From positions 3,224,001 to 3,288,000 of the forward strand of contig OX485809.1 of the NCBI GenBank assembly GCA_950295325.1: DNA of 64,000 nucleotides. Reading direction: 5' to 3'. Within the stretch, counting starts at the first letter, position 1. Each line of letters begins with the position of its first letter. Source of the DNA: Polytrichum commune. Taxonomy: Eukaryota > Streptophyta > Polytrichopsida > Polytrichales > Polytrichaceae. The notes beneath the pieces are model-generated. The model searched no databases and had not been told where the DNA came from. It saw only the letters and a program-made list of their open reading frames with translations. Shown piece after piece: positions 12,093 to 23,660 of the stretch. The position numbers and the translations under genes were made by a program.

Positions 12093-14048
12093 TTGGGGAG
12101 AACTGGCGGTTAGTTACAGATGAACCGGTTGAGTTTGAGAAATAACCGGTTGAAGTTGGAGACTTCAGGAAAATTATCGGTCATTTGAGAGGAATTTGAA
12201 GAATATACCTCCATTGAATAAAAGCAAAATCGAAAGATGTCAACATGTAACTGGCTGGATTTAGAATCACTAGGATCTTACCGACTACATATGTCCAAAA
12301 ACTTCCCGGGCAACTGCTGTGGACCATGAAGTCGGACCATGGAAGAGGGTTTTTTTTCAATGGTCTAAGTTCATGGTCCAACTTCCATGGTCCGACTTTG
12401 AAAGTCCTGGGCCCCTCACCAGGTGTAAACCGAATGTGGACCAAATAGAACGACCATGCACCAAAAAGTGAATGTGTTGATATATGTTCAAAAAGGACAT
12501 TTTTGAGAAAATAAAATAAATTCAAGTTTGCTCATTCTCTTGGCTTCTATTGGGCTTTACTTGTCTTCACTTCTTGTTAAATATCTTGAAGATGTGGCTT
12601 GCAAATGTTCTCATGACAATTTTTACAAAAAAAATGAGCGATTTAACTTGTACATGTTCAATGTAATGTACATGGGACATGTACCTTGTGTTGTACATTG
12701 AGCATTATTTGCAACTTGCTTCACGATGTGTACTCAAATTCTTGAGTTCTAGATGTCCCACATTGTTTGATGAAACATGTGGGAGCAAGTTTAAGGGGTA
12801 GGGCATGGAAGAAATGGTATATCTCATGGGCTAAGATATGATCAAGGCACATAGAGGGCGGACTTGCTTCTCAAGATTCATTACATCAAATAGATGTTGA
12901 AAAGTGTGCCTTGTGAGCCTTACCTAGTGGGAAGAGTTGTATATAAAGCCCCCCAAAAAAAATCATTAAAAAAGTATTATAACAACATCTCTTTGCCATG
13001 GGGCCCTACCTTTTCCTACCAAACCACCTCTCCGGCCTCTCTCACCGCAAAACCATTTGGACCATGTTAGTGTATCAATTAGGCCTTAATATATGTCTTT
13101 TGGGGACCTCGACCTCAATGGCCACTCTGCCATCTTTTCCTTGGTGTAACCAAAGTGGTCCCGGGACAAGTTCAGCGACCAATCATTGCTTTTACATCGC
13201 CTTGGGACAACTTCTTGGTTCATAGTGTAAACCGGCCCTAAGTCACATGCAGTGCCCAAGAAGTTTTTGGGCATAGTCGGTCAAGATCCTAGTGATTCTA
13301 AATCTAGCCGGTTACATGTTGACATCTACCGGTTGTGCTTTATTCATTTGAGGTATAGAACTCAAGAATTTGAGTACACATGGTGAAGCAGGTTGCAAAT
13401 AATGCTCAATGTACAACACAAGGTACATGTCCCATGTAAATTACATGTCACATGTACAAATTAAATTGCTCATTTTTTTTTCATAAACATTGTCGTGAGA
13501 AGATTTGCAAGCCACATCTTCGACACATTTAACAAGAAGTGAAGACAAGTAAAGCCCGAGAGAAGCCAAGAGAATGAGCACACTTGATTTTATTTTATTT
13601 TCTCAAAAATGTTCTTTTTGAACATACATCAGCACATTCACTTTTTGGTGCATGGTCATTCTTCTTGGTCCACATTCGGTTTCCACGTGGTGAGGGGCCC
13701 AAGACTTTCAAAGTCGGATCATGGAAGTTGGATCATGAACTTAAACCATTGAAAAAAACCCTCTTCCATGGTCCGACTTCATGGTCCACAACAGTTGTCC
13801 AAGAAGGTTTTGGGCATATGTAGTCGGTCAAGATCCTAGTGATTCTAAACCAGCCAGTTACATGTTAACATCTTCCGGTTTTGCTTTCATTCATTTAAGG
13901 TATTTTCTTCTTCAGATTCCTCTAAAACGATCGGTAATTCTCCTGAAGTCTCCAACTTCAACCGGTCATTTCTCAAACTCAACCGGTCCATCTGTAACTA
14001 ACCGCCGGTTCTTCCCATACACCATAGGCCCATAGTGTAAACCGGCCC
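12093..14048. mobile_element. Palindromic cluster of PIF-type elements
   Basis: Two arms of about 650 bp, roughly 12093-12755 and 13362-14013, are inverted copies of each other. Each holds an AACCGGTT-family repeat plus the right half of the large PIF-type element seen at 25621-29220 and 43016-44232. The centre (12998-13238) is the left half of that same element in reverse, ending GTGTAAACCGGCCC followed by TAA. The outer right edge also ends GTGTAAACCGGCCC followed by TTA (14049-14051). This arrangement explains the similar protein-like frames at 12181-12525 and 13584-13823, which are transposon sequence and not genes. Confidence 0.7.
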
Positions 14049-14066
14049 TTAATATACTCCGGCCCA

Positions 14067-14086
14067 GGGGGGGGGGGGGGGGGGGG
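14067..14086 (+). repeat. Poly(G) run, 20 nt
   Basis: Twenty consecutive G immediately after the palindromic transposon cluster. A second 20-G run lies at 15121-15140. Such runs can form G-quadruplexes, and their assembled length is often unreliable. Confidence 0.9.
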
Positions 14087-14365
14087 AATTCATGGTGACA
14101 GTCACGAGAGGCCATGTGCAGCTCTGACTCCACATTCGATCGACGGTGCTGCTCATGTCCACTGCCTTCCTGCCTTCCTTCCTTCCTTCCTTCATTCCAT
14201 TTGGAGTGTTGTGCTTGTCTCCGTTTCCTTAACTAATCCAGTGCACCGCTCCCACACTGACTGTTCTGCCCCCTCCCCCCTCTCTCATGCGCAACATAAT
14301 GATCGCTTTCGAGCCCCCTCCCAAATGATTTTGTCTCTTTTATAATAAAATATTTCCTCCCCAAA

Positions 14366-14765
14366 AGAATATCATGCATGCTGCAGTCCCCTCCCCTCCC
14401 CTCCTTCCCACTTCATAACCCAAGTTGTCCACACAGGTGTGTGATAGCCCAACCACACTTGCTGGTGCGGGCCACCAGCGAACGGTTCCCACCAGCAAGG
14501 ATCACTTTCAGAGTTGTTCCTCCCAAAAAGAATATCATGCATGCTGCAGTCCCCTCCCCTCCCCTCCTTCCCACTTCATTACCCAAGTTGTCCACACAGG
14601 TGTGTGATAGCCCAACCACACTTGCTGGTGCGGGCCACCAGCGAACGGTTCCCACCAGCAAGGGCCACTTTCAGAGTTGGTTTAGCCAGTGAGAGTCATT
14701 GGATGTAACCGTTGCTGGTAGGAACCGTTCGATGGTGGCCCGCACCAGTAAGTGTGGGTTGGGTT
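14366..14765. repeat. 163-bp tandem duplication plus inverted third arm
   Basis: A unit starting AGAATATCATGCATGCTGCAG at 14366 is repeated at 14529 (period 163 bp) with very few differences. A third, partial copy of its distal part lies inverted at about 14708-14765, around GGTGGCCCGCACCAGTAAG. The last direct copy and the inverted one could fold into a stem of about 50 bp. Confidence 0.8.
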
Positions 14766-15120
14766 ATAATATGAGACCCTCGAGGCTTGATGCAAATGGT
14801 TGGAGGTTATTGCTTTAGCAAATTATAGAGTTCCTTTAGAGTAGCGGGTGCTAAAACCAACACCCCACCCAAAAACAACACTTATATTAAACGTCTCTCA
14901 ATCACCAATATTCTATTATCTTGAACTGTTCCCCATGAAAAAGGAGTGCCCGGGCCCACGGAGTGATGGGTTTAGATGTCATTAGTGGTGCCACCGGCCG
15001 CATATATACCGGCCTCCACTACCTCCATATAAGATAGGTAACGGGATCCACTCTATCTTAGGTCAAATCAAAGTGGCTTTAGGGTGGCTTGTTAATGCCT
15101 ATTCTAGTCATTCTATTCAT

Positions 15121-15140
15121 GGGGGGGGGGGGGGGGGGGG
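15121..15140 (+). repeat. Poly(G) run, 20 nt
   Basis: Twenty consecutive G in non-coding DNA; see also 14067-14086. Confidence 0.9.
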
Positions 15141-18100
15141 CAATTCAAGCCCACAAAGCCAAGGGGTCGATTATGGGAATGAAGGGGGTCGATTCTGGGC
15201 AACAAGGGGTTGGTGCCCGGGATGCAATGGGATGGTTCTACAACCAAACCAAGTGGGATCATGGAGGTTTAATATGACAACAATGGATGAAAATGTGAAT
15301 TGAAGGAATTTAACATATCTATTGTCATTTTTTCTTTAAACCTTAATTAGGGCCCCCTTTTGTACATCTACCTTCACATTAACATTATAAATAGCCATTT
15401 TAATTATAAACACTAGAGAAAAATAATACCTCTCCCTCATGTACATTATGTAGGCTAATGCGTCAAATAATGCTCCTTCTTAAATTCACGTTAATTCGAT
15501 CGCATGTTATATGAAGAGTCCACCCTGCAGGATCAAGGGGTTGAATGTTCAACCTACACACACAATTTCTACAAGCCTCACCAAGTCTTGACTAGAAAAA
15601 GAAAAAAAGGTATGGATTTAAATTTTTATTTGAATACATTTTCTTACAGTGTGAAGGAGGGGTGAAGAAGAAAAGAAAAGAATTGTCATATGTGACATTG
15701 ATGATCCAAACGGTTATGTATGTATTTGCATCCAAGTGCACCCACTATGTGTATTGGAACAAAGATATGTGTTATTGTGTAATTTTTGATACGTGCATTA
15801 GACGCTAGGGGTTGAGGAGTTTGAAGAAGATAATTGAATACACATGGACTGACATTGAACTATCAATCTCTAGGGAAGAGGGGATTGTTGCAGACAAGTG
15901 TTCGTTTCAATCATCTATGTTAAAACCTTTCCATGTGTAGGTTTATGCTTGGTTTTTCTCAATTATGTCCCTCTAGATATATTTAGGATCTTTGAAGTTT
16001 ATTCCAATATTGAACAAGAAACAATACAACCTCCATAATACATACTATTTCATGGCATTTTTGTATGCTCGTATGCCATAATCCCTTTTGTCCCTTCTCC
16101 AATCTATGTTGCTTCACAATTATTTCTCATAAATTGAAATTCAAGAAAAAGAATAGATTATGCTGATGTTCATCTCCGACATGAATAAGAACATGTTAAT
16201 ATGATAGGGGCTACTCAAGAGTTTCCCCCTAAATACATGATAGGGTGTATGCAGTGTTGTTGTAAAATCCACTAAATATGATTTTTAATGTCATATATTA
16301 TTTTATGTCACCATGGTACTTTTCGAATGACACTTCTTATGAACAAGTGAACAAATATTGTCATGGATGATTCAAATTTGGATAAAAAATCACTTGGTAA
16401 GTGATAGTATTGCAACACTGTAAATCTATAATTCCTCCCAAAAGATTTACAAGGAATGATAAAGAATGTTGGGTTAATGTTTAGTGTTGGTAACACTACA
16501 CCACGGTTTACAATTAGTATTGAATAGGACAATTAGAATTGGTGATACTATATACCATATTTTGTGTACCTAGTACCTTCGGTATGTGGGTCCCAATGCA
16601 TAAGGAGAACCAGCTACTAGTTACAAATTAAGTGATTCAAAATCAAAACTTTAGGAATGAACCAATCCATATTTTGAAATTTTCCTATCTTAAGTAAACA
16701 AGAATAACTGAAGCATTTCAATGAATAACCGGCTGATAATGAAGCAGTAAGTTAAGGATAGCAACCAAATTGGCTCAAATTTCTTCCCATTCTTCTGTGA
16801 AAGCGTTGAAGGTCAAAACTAATTCTCTGTTTGGCTGGGAATGTGATCCATTTGAGGTTTGAGAGGTGGCTCGAGCAAGCTGGAAAGACGAGCGGGTGCA
16901 GTGATTGTGCACATAAAGAGAGAGAACAGGTGGGAATTGATGAACCAAAACTTGAGAAGAGCATGGTGCAAGACGACATCATCATCATCTCTGAAAACCA
17001 TTCCGTAAGTCCGCAAGAATATGATCAACTAGTCAACCAGTCATTCTTTGCCTCATTGATGGCTCTTTGTCTTTCGCAAAACAGAAAATAAAATAATTGT
17101 GGTGGACTTGTACTGCATGGCCTCTCAAGAGTCTCTTGATTGCTGGACTCATGATCATCTATGGCAGACTGCTCCTTCAAAGCGGGCTCGAAGCTTGATC
17201 TGCTGCCAGAGTGAAGCTGTGCCCAAGCTAAAGCCGCACAACTTTTTGGTACTTGCAAAAATGCTGACACATTTCACAGGAAAAAAATAAATTGTCACAA
17301 AACACTCTGCCTGCTCCTGCTCCCTGAGTCAAGCAAAGTGGAACACATGTCTGATCCATGTATGTATTGCATTCACATCCACTGTTCCCAACTATCTTGA
17401 AAGTACATGGTCCATTCTAAAACAAAATTTCTCTCTAGAATGATGGTACTAGACGTGTGACCAAGCTAGACAAAACTGGAGAGCGGCCAATCCGTAACCT
17501 TAAACTGGGGTCAGTCCCTACTACCCAGGATCAGGACCAACAATATGACAGGACACCACTTTGTGGAATTGGTGTGAATAATATGGAGAGAATTCTATCA
17601 CCACATCATCTCATGTGCATTGTGAAGGATTCAATAAATATCCCAAGATGGTTTTATCTTAAGAAGGTGTCTCTCTTGATAAGTCAAACTGGTTGAGCTT
17701 CTTCCGTCATTAACTAATATCGACTTCTTTTTTTAGAACAGAATTTACATCTATTTTGCAAGCCACTCATCATATGCAGCTCTAGGGTAGATACAATGAG
17801 TTATTGCTTATCAAGAGTGAATGGAATTGGAGCATTCAACGATCCATGTGGTCTTTGTGAGGGTTGTGTGGATGTACTCATTAAAACATAGAACTGGGGG
17901 ACTTTCATATGAATGTAAAAAAGCCAACCTTAAAAGACTTATTCACTTCTGAGGAGGCATGTGTTTTCTTAAGTTTTCATGGCCCTTTCATGGACACTTA
18001 TACATGTGAATGAGGTTTTCCACAAGAAGGAATTATTATAAGAAAAAGGAAGCTGAACTAATTTACTAGGTTGTTAAATGGATCATCTATACTCCCCCCA

Positions 18101-18960
18101 TCAGTGACTGCATCAATCCACTCCTCATCATAGTCTGTCTTCGTGTCTGAAACATGCTATTGCAACTTGATGCACTCACATCACTTAAACGGGCTTCTCT
18201 ACTCACGCTCTCGCTCCAATATATGTTGGAACATTCACGTGCCACATGTAGGCTTGACTAATCATGTTAAGATTTCTAGTTACCCCTTCATGGGGTTTGT
18301 GTGGTTCCACCGAGTGCACCCAAGAGAGTTGCCAAGCTATGTTTTTGGGTTCTAGTGACCTTGCATGTTGTTGGGCAATGAAATGAACCTTGGCTCCTTT
18401 GTCTTAAATACTAAAAAAATGACAACTACTTATGAGTTAAGTTTCCTACGAGAAGTAATTATTAAATGGAAGAAAGAAAGCTAAGCCAATTTGTGGAGTA
18501 GATAACCACCGAGAGGATTTCTACAGCCCGTCATCCACCTCCTCAAACTTGTTATCGGTCATAAGCGATCAACTCATAGACAAAATCTAGAGACTATGGG
18601 TGATTTAGCACCTTCATGGATGACAAATAATGACGAGTTTTAATAATTCTTTTGCTCTTGGATGAGCAATCGATTATGAGGTTGCTAAATTGATTGCCTA
18701 CATACCCCCATTAGTCCACCTTCCTTCCCGACACATGTCGCCAACAAATCAACCATGATAACTCTCCCTTGTAACCTAACTCCAAAGTTTTAGAAGAAAA
18801 CCTGCATCCTATCACCAACTTTAAGTCTGGATAAAACAAACCAAAAGCCAAATGGCATTTTTCATCATGCAACCAACACGCAGATACGCATAAAACCAAA
18901 AAGAAAATCCCTGGTTGGTGCTGCACTCACATCAACTGAGTCGGCTTGCTGCTGCTGATG
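15141..18960. other. Intergenic, no gene recognised
   Basis: Short frames only (for example 16831-17091 and 17457-17696), none with recognisable domains. A stretch near 16330-16510 is an inverted, diverged copy of 23480-23660, including the TCACTTGGTAAGTGATA and CAAGGAATGATAAAGAATG region, so part of this interval is dispersed repeat. Confidence 0.5.
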
Positions 18961-18970
18961 ATTTGACGCC

Positions 18971-19655
18971 ATGGCGGAGTAAGTAGGCAGCAAACATGAG
19001 CCTGACCCGCCTGACTGACGCTTGCAAGCAAGCAAGCAATCCTTTTGGGGAGTGGAGGAGGCTATGGTGGAGTAACTTAGCTCACAAACCAGATCCCACT
19101 GTCTCAGGAGTTCACACAAATGCCTACAAACTACTCAGTTAAGCATGTTAATCAAGTTGGTTAGCCCACACAACGTAAGTAAGTACCACATGCCCTCACT
19201 GATGCTGCTGAGCTCATCAGCTATGGTGGAGGAGCCCACTAAACTGCAGATGAACTTTCTGTGTGTACCTTCTTTCTCACGGTTTGAGGACAGTGGTGGA
19301 GTAGCCCATACTACTGCTGCTGCTTCTTTGGCCTGATGCACAAGGTGATGGGTTGGTGTGGAGGAGTAGCGGACAATGGATACCAAAGTCTTTCTTTGAT
19401 GCTCGCGCATCTGGCTATGGTGGAGTAGCCGGCTGGCAATAAGGACCGTAGAGGTTATCCCACTTGCCAACCTCTTTTCATATTTCCTGTCTGTAAGTGC
19501 AGCCAATCCAGCTAGAAACTGGTGTTACTTTGAAGTTGATGCTTGTTGACACATCTATCTTTGGGTTCCTGGATCTGGAAACTGCTTTCCTTTCCTTTCA
19601 CGTGGGCTTTAGGCTCTTGACATTGCCATGGATAAGTTTGTGGAGTGGAGTAAGT
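18971..19655 (+). promoter_or_regulatory. Cluster of TGGTGGAGTAGC-like motifs
   Basis: Seven variants of GCTATGGTGGAGTAGC occur in about 680 bp, near 18971, 19061, 19220, 19291, 19356, 19413 and 19640, at irregular spacing. They end about 60 bp before the TATA box of the cysteine-rich gene. This may be a bank of binding sites or the relic of a short repeat. No factor is known to me for this motif. Confidence 0.35.
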
Positions 19656-19715
19656 AGCTAGCTGTAACTGGTACTGCAATATTAGTCTCGATCGTCACAG
19701 TACTCCATTGAGTCA

Positions 19716-19723
19716 TATATAGA
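19716..19723 (+). promoter_or_regulatory. TATA box of the Cys-rich gene
   Basis: TATATAGA about 225 bp before the ATG at 19942, which would give a 5' untranslated leader of about 190 nt. The leader contains a (CTTCCA)3 run at about 19813-19835 and a (TTC)n run just before the ATG. Confidence 0.5.
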
Positions 19724-19941
19724 GCATACTGCATGCGTCGACTGTACTGAAATTTGTTTGTCTGGAGTGACCACTCACTTCCTGGAGCTCTTGGAATATT
19801 AGGGCTGACCCGTCTTCCACTCTTCCACTCTTCCACTCGTCACAGTGCGTGATTGGCAACGTCTGGAGGAGCTCGAAATTAGCTCGGTGGATTGCCGCTT
19901 CTTCTTCTTCTTCTTCTTCTCCTTCTGCAACGGGAGTCGTC

Positions 19942-21895
19942 ATGCTGGGACAGCTGCTGCAGCTTCTCCTGGTCGCCTGCGCCCTCACAGGTGTGTATGT
20001 AATTTTTATTTATTTATTTATTTATTCCCATGGCATTCTTATTGCATGTGGAGGCGTGGGAGTTTTCATATTTGAATCAGAAAAACCATCACATTTGCTC
20101 ACCCTTGCATTGTGGAAAGTTTTAGCCGCAGCACGCCATGCCTGTCTTTCAGAATTGCAGAGTGTGCCACCACAGAATGTTAAAGTCAGCTTACTATGCG
20201 CGGTTGATGTGTTTGGAACGAGTACTAATGTGTGCGAGCTCTCGAAGAAGATTCAGATTTTAAGTATGCTACGGGGTTTCTCAATTCGTCTCCAGGAATG
20301 GCTGGTGGAATAGTAATAGAGATTAGTGATCACTCTGGTCTCTGGTTTCTATTGTACTTCTTCGGATTCCATACTGTAATATGCTAAAAGCTTGAGCAAT
20401 GAGAGGATTGGAAATTCCTTGAGTTATCAGGCTCCGGCTAACCCAATTTCTAGTTTGGTTTGGGAATGCAGGTGCACTATCTGAGCTTTCTCCACGACAA
20501 TTAATGGTGAGCAACTCTAAACTCGTGATTAGTTGGTGTCCCTACTATTACTGTGAACCTCTGTATAATCAATCCAAAGCTGGCATCTGAAATGTTTTTC
20601 TTGAGAATTAGTATGCGCATTGGACTCATGTGTAGGAACAAGTGTACTTGAGAAGCAATGGGATCGAGCTTTTAGTTGAGGTACCATCTTCTTCCAATGA
20701 GATGTGAGAACAGAATCAACTCAGTCACCTAATTAAAATAAGCGCAATATGAATTCCATCTGACAGATTGCAAAATGAGAAATCAACCTGATTTTTTTAT
20801 TGAGACTTGAAACAATGCCACGTACAATAATCATTCCGGAATTTCATTAGCGGAGAGGGAAGGAATGCCATGGGTGTCAAACCTTCTGTAATGCTTTGGT
20901 ATACCTAGACTCTTGCCAGCAACACCATTCTATGGCAATGATTTTCCCTTGCAATTATTGGACTGTCCTTCTGATGAATGCAAGTGTGAAATTTAAAGGA
21001 CTCCAAGTGTATCATTGATCTAAGGAAGGGGTGGCTTAAACCCAAGGACTTGATCTGGATCCCTTAGGCACTCCCAGGTTAAGCCGCCTAAGGCCAGATT
21101 AGCACTCGGATGGGTGACCTTCCTGACACTTGAAGTCAATCGAAGTGGTGCACCCTCCCACCTATATATGGTCCACTCAACCATAGTTGGGTATCAGGTG
21201 AGCCGAATATTTTCAGCCAACCATGTGGAAACCTAATGGCTTGCCCTTGGGGAGATAGGTGCTGGCCGGCTTGTCCGCGCTCGTTCAACATGTCCCACCT
21301 TTGAATCTGAAAGGAGGCAGTAGTGTTTGGGGGCCCTCTAATTCTCATAATGCCCGTTAGGGGATTACATATAGACTTAGACCAACTCGCTTGATTGAAA
21401 ATAAGTACCACCATACTTCATGCCGGTGGCAAAATCGTAGTCATCTTTCTTTTCTTTCTGTCTTGTCTGTCTGTCCTTATGATGAATGTATGTGTGAAAT
21501 TTGATTTCAAAGACTTCGAGTGTATCATTAATTCAAGGAGAGCATGCATTGACCCGTTTAATTTGATTTTGTTGCAATAGACTCATCATCTCACGGAGTG
21601 GGGCAGTATAGCCAGCGGCCCGTTGGCAACTGACACCATCACCTTTGCAAATGGGACCAAGTTGCAGCTCTTCCCTACTTCAGAAGCAACTCTGCGTCAC
21701 CAACACATGAACGGGACACGGAGGAATTTAGGTGACTTTCGTCAGTGCTCACCCTGCACTTGCTGTGACCGAACACGGAGATGGTGTCTGCCGACCGTGT
21801 GTTGCTACAACATCCGGTGTGGGATTCCGGGTTTGCCCTTCGGCATGTGTTCCTTCATCCCCATCTCTTGCACCTGCTATGGATGTCGAGACTAA
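19942..21895 (+). CDS. Cysteine-rich secreted protein, three exons (DUF7866-like)
   Basis: I infer exons 19942-19990, 20472-20506 and 21581-21895, with GT-AG borders and matching phases (1, then 0), giving 132 residues. Exon 1 encodes a signal peptide, MLGQLLQLLLVACALT. Exon 2 is a 35-nt micro-exon adding GALSELSPRQLM. Exon 3 carries 12 cysteines in its last 50 residues, spaced C-2-C-1-CC-6-C-4-CC-4-C-9-C-6-C-1-C-2-C, with the landmarks CCYNIRCGIP and PFGMCSF. From memory this matches a conserved, uncharacterised secreted family of land plants (DUF7866; CCYxIxCxIPxxPFGxCxFxPxxCxCxxC). Its function is not known. An N-glycosylation site (NGT) lies in the linker. The gene appears intact. The exon model rests on splice consensus and on the open joined frame, not on transcripts. 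Confidence 0.75.
21029..21471 (+). mobile_element. 5S-rRNA-derived retroposon (SINE3-like), intronic
   Basis: The first 125 bp match plant 5S rRNA in order: GGATCCC, then CACTCC, then AGGTTAAGC (A box), then AGCACTCGGATGGGTGACC (C box, 21101-21119), then a GCACCC end near 21154. About 300 bp of unrelated body follow, ending in a T/C-rich tail. The same head-plus-body arrangement recurs at 61528-61915, so this is a mobile repeat, not a relic 5S gene. Imperfect direct repeats of about 65 bp flank it (20964-21028 and 21472-21540). It could be a 5S-derived SINE. An alternative is a solo end of a Cassandra-type element, which also carries 5S sequence. It lies in intron 2 of the Cys-rich gene. Confidence 0.75.
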
Positions 21896-22261
21896 AGGTC
21901 GGTCGATCGATCTACACAATTTGAAGGTCGACATGTGGAGAAGGCAATTATACACAGCTCGGCCAATTTCAAGGTCAAAGTGAAGCTGCAAGCAGTGCGC
22001 ATTCTGACAACGATGAGGGAAGTTGAAGGTGATGATTCTTGATGCATCATGGCAGTTCTTCAAGTCAACTGGAGAAGTTGGCCGGATGAGTGATATGAAG
22101 ACTTGACATTAACCCTCCAAGGTCACGGTCTTAATCCAAATTCCACTGGATTGTTGACCTCAAATTAAGGTGTCACCTGTGACCTTTCAGGGTTAATTAG
22201 TGATTGGTTCATGTGCCATATGCAATAAGCAGTATCCTCGAAGTTGAGAATCTGCAGTGCC

Positions 22262-22395
22262 TATATTAAATCAAAACCTCTCTCTCTCTCTCTCTCTCCG
22301 AGTACTCACATATCAGTAGTACAATTCACATGGCTGCTGCTGCTGCTGCTGTTCTCCTCACCATCATCTATGCTCATCTGAAATCTACACCTTAA
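22262..22395 (+). promoter_or_regulatory. TATA plus CT-patch promoter and short ATG frame
   Basis: TATATTAAAT (22263) is followed by a (CT)9 tract (about 22280-22299) and an ATG at 22330. This is the usual layout of a plant core promoter with a pyrimidine patch. The ATG opens a 21-codon frame, MAAAAAAVLLTIIYAHLKSTP, with signal-peptide-like hydrophobicity, which ends at 22395. It may be the 5' part of a small gene whose exons were duplicated downstream (next entry). Confidence 0.35.
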
Positions 22396-23365
22396 ACAAA
22401 ATTTCTCCTCAAGGTGTGGGTGTGTAAACATTGCATGTGGTGGTTCGCCTAAAGCAACTGTAACTACAATTTCCTTACGGATATTATCTACATCGAGGTG
22501 CTAATTCTGAATCAAACCGTGCCAGTAATTTGTAACGAGTAATTCGATCCTTTCTTGCAGCAACAGCAGCATTACCATCCTGACCACGGGTCCAGTAGCT
22601 GGTAAGTATGAAGAATGCCAATGCTTCACCTCCCAACTCCCTCCAAGCTGGTCATCGCTGATTGATAAATTCATTGCAAGGTGTGGACATTCATCACACT
22701 ACGTAAATCCCCTCTCTTAAAATCAAACATGGACATAATATATTCTCTGAACAGATGCTTGCCCCTCCTCATCACATTCAATGTTTTGCTGCAGCATTAA
22801 GTTAACTAGCTTTCATAAAATCATAAGATGGATTTCTGTCTGTCTGTCTGTCTGTCTGTCACCTCGACTTGTGCCCAGGGCATGAATTGGACTGGATAAA
22901 GTCTAAAACCTACACCTTCAACAAGATTTCCCCTCAAGGTGTGTGTGTGTGTAACATTGCATGTGGTGATGATTTGCTATCCTAAAGCTTCTGTAACTAC
23001 TATTTTTCACAGATACTATCCAGATCAATTTGCTAATTCTGAATCAAACCATGCCAGTAATTAGTACGAGAGATTCAATCCTTTCTTGCAGCAACAGCAG
23101 CATCACTATCCTGGCCATGGGTCCAGTAGCCGGTAAGCATTAAGAATGCCACTGCTTCAACTCCAGGTTCCTGCGAGTTGGTCACCGCTCATTGATAAAT
23201 TCATTGCAAGGCGTGGACATTCTCCCTCCATTAAATCAGACATGAACATAATGTATTCTCTGAACAGATACCTGCCCCTCCTCATCAGATTCAATGTCTT
23301 GTTGTAGCTAGGATCCTAGCATAAAATCATAAGATAAATTCCTGTCTGCCTGTGCGTCACCCCAA
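22383..23365 (+). repeat. 531-bp tandem duplication with micro-exon-like segments
   Basis: Two copies (about 22383-22865 and 22905-23365) share most of their length. Two segments look exonic in both. The first (ending 22413 and 22938) ends CTCAAG before GTGTG, and reads YTLNKISPQ or YTFNKISPQ with mostly silent differences. The second is a 41-nt segment (22561-22601; 23092-23132) bounded by TTTCTTGCAG and GTAAG. No single long frame joins them in both copies, so I do not call a gene. Confidence 0.6.
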
Positions 23366-23479
23366 CTTGGCAGCTAATCTTGGGGAAGACTGGAACATGC
23401 TCCAAGCTTGGTGGAGCCTAGCCAGATCGGCCTAGACTCTTGGTCCAGCACGAACTATGGTCATAGTCACTATTGTAAA

Positions 23480-23660
23480 CAGTCTGTATAGTGTCACCAA
23501 CACTTAATGTAAACCTACCATTAAACTCATATTATTTGTCACTCCTTGTAAAAATATGGATATTATAGATTTACAATGCTGCAATTATTGTCAATGATTA
23601 AGTGATTTTCATTAAATTTCAATCATCCATGACAATAATTCATTACAAAGATGTTAGGAT
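23480..23660 (-). repeat. Dispersed repeat, inverted relative of 16330-16510
   Basis: About 180 bp, including TGTCACCAACACTTAATG and CATGACAATAATTCATTAC, match 16330-16510 in reverse. Non-coding. Confidence 0.5.

Noticed and set aside
12181-13823. Two similar protein-like frames (12181-12525 minus and 13584-13823 plus)
   Set aside because: They are translations of inverted copies of a non-coding PIF-type element; their similarity reflects the palindrome, not a gene pair.
19135-19506. 123-codon minus-strand frame
   Set aside because: It overlaps the repeated TGGTGGAGTAGC motifs, whose complement gives the frame; no domain is recognised.
21060-21154. A working 5S rRNA gene
   Set aside because: It is diverged at many positions and fused to a 300-bp body that recurs elsewhere, so it is a mobile repeat.
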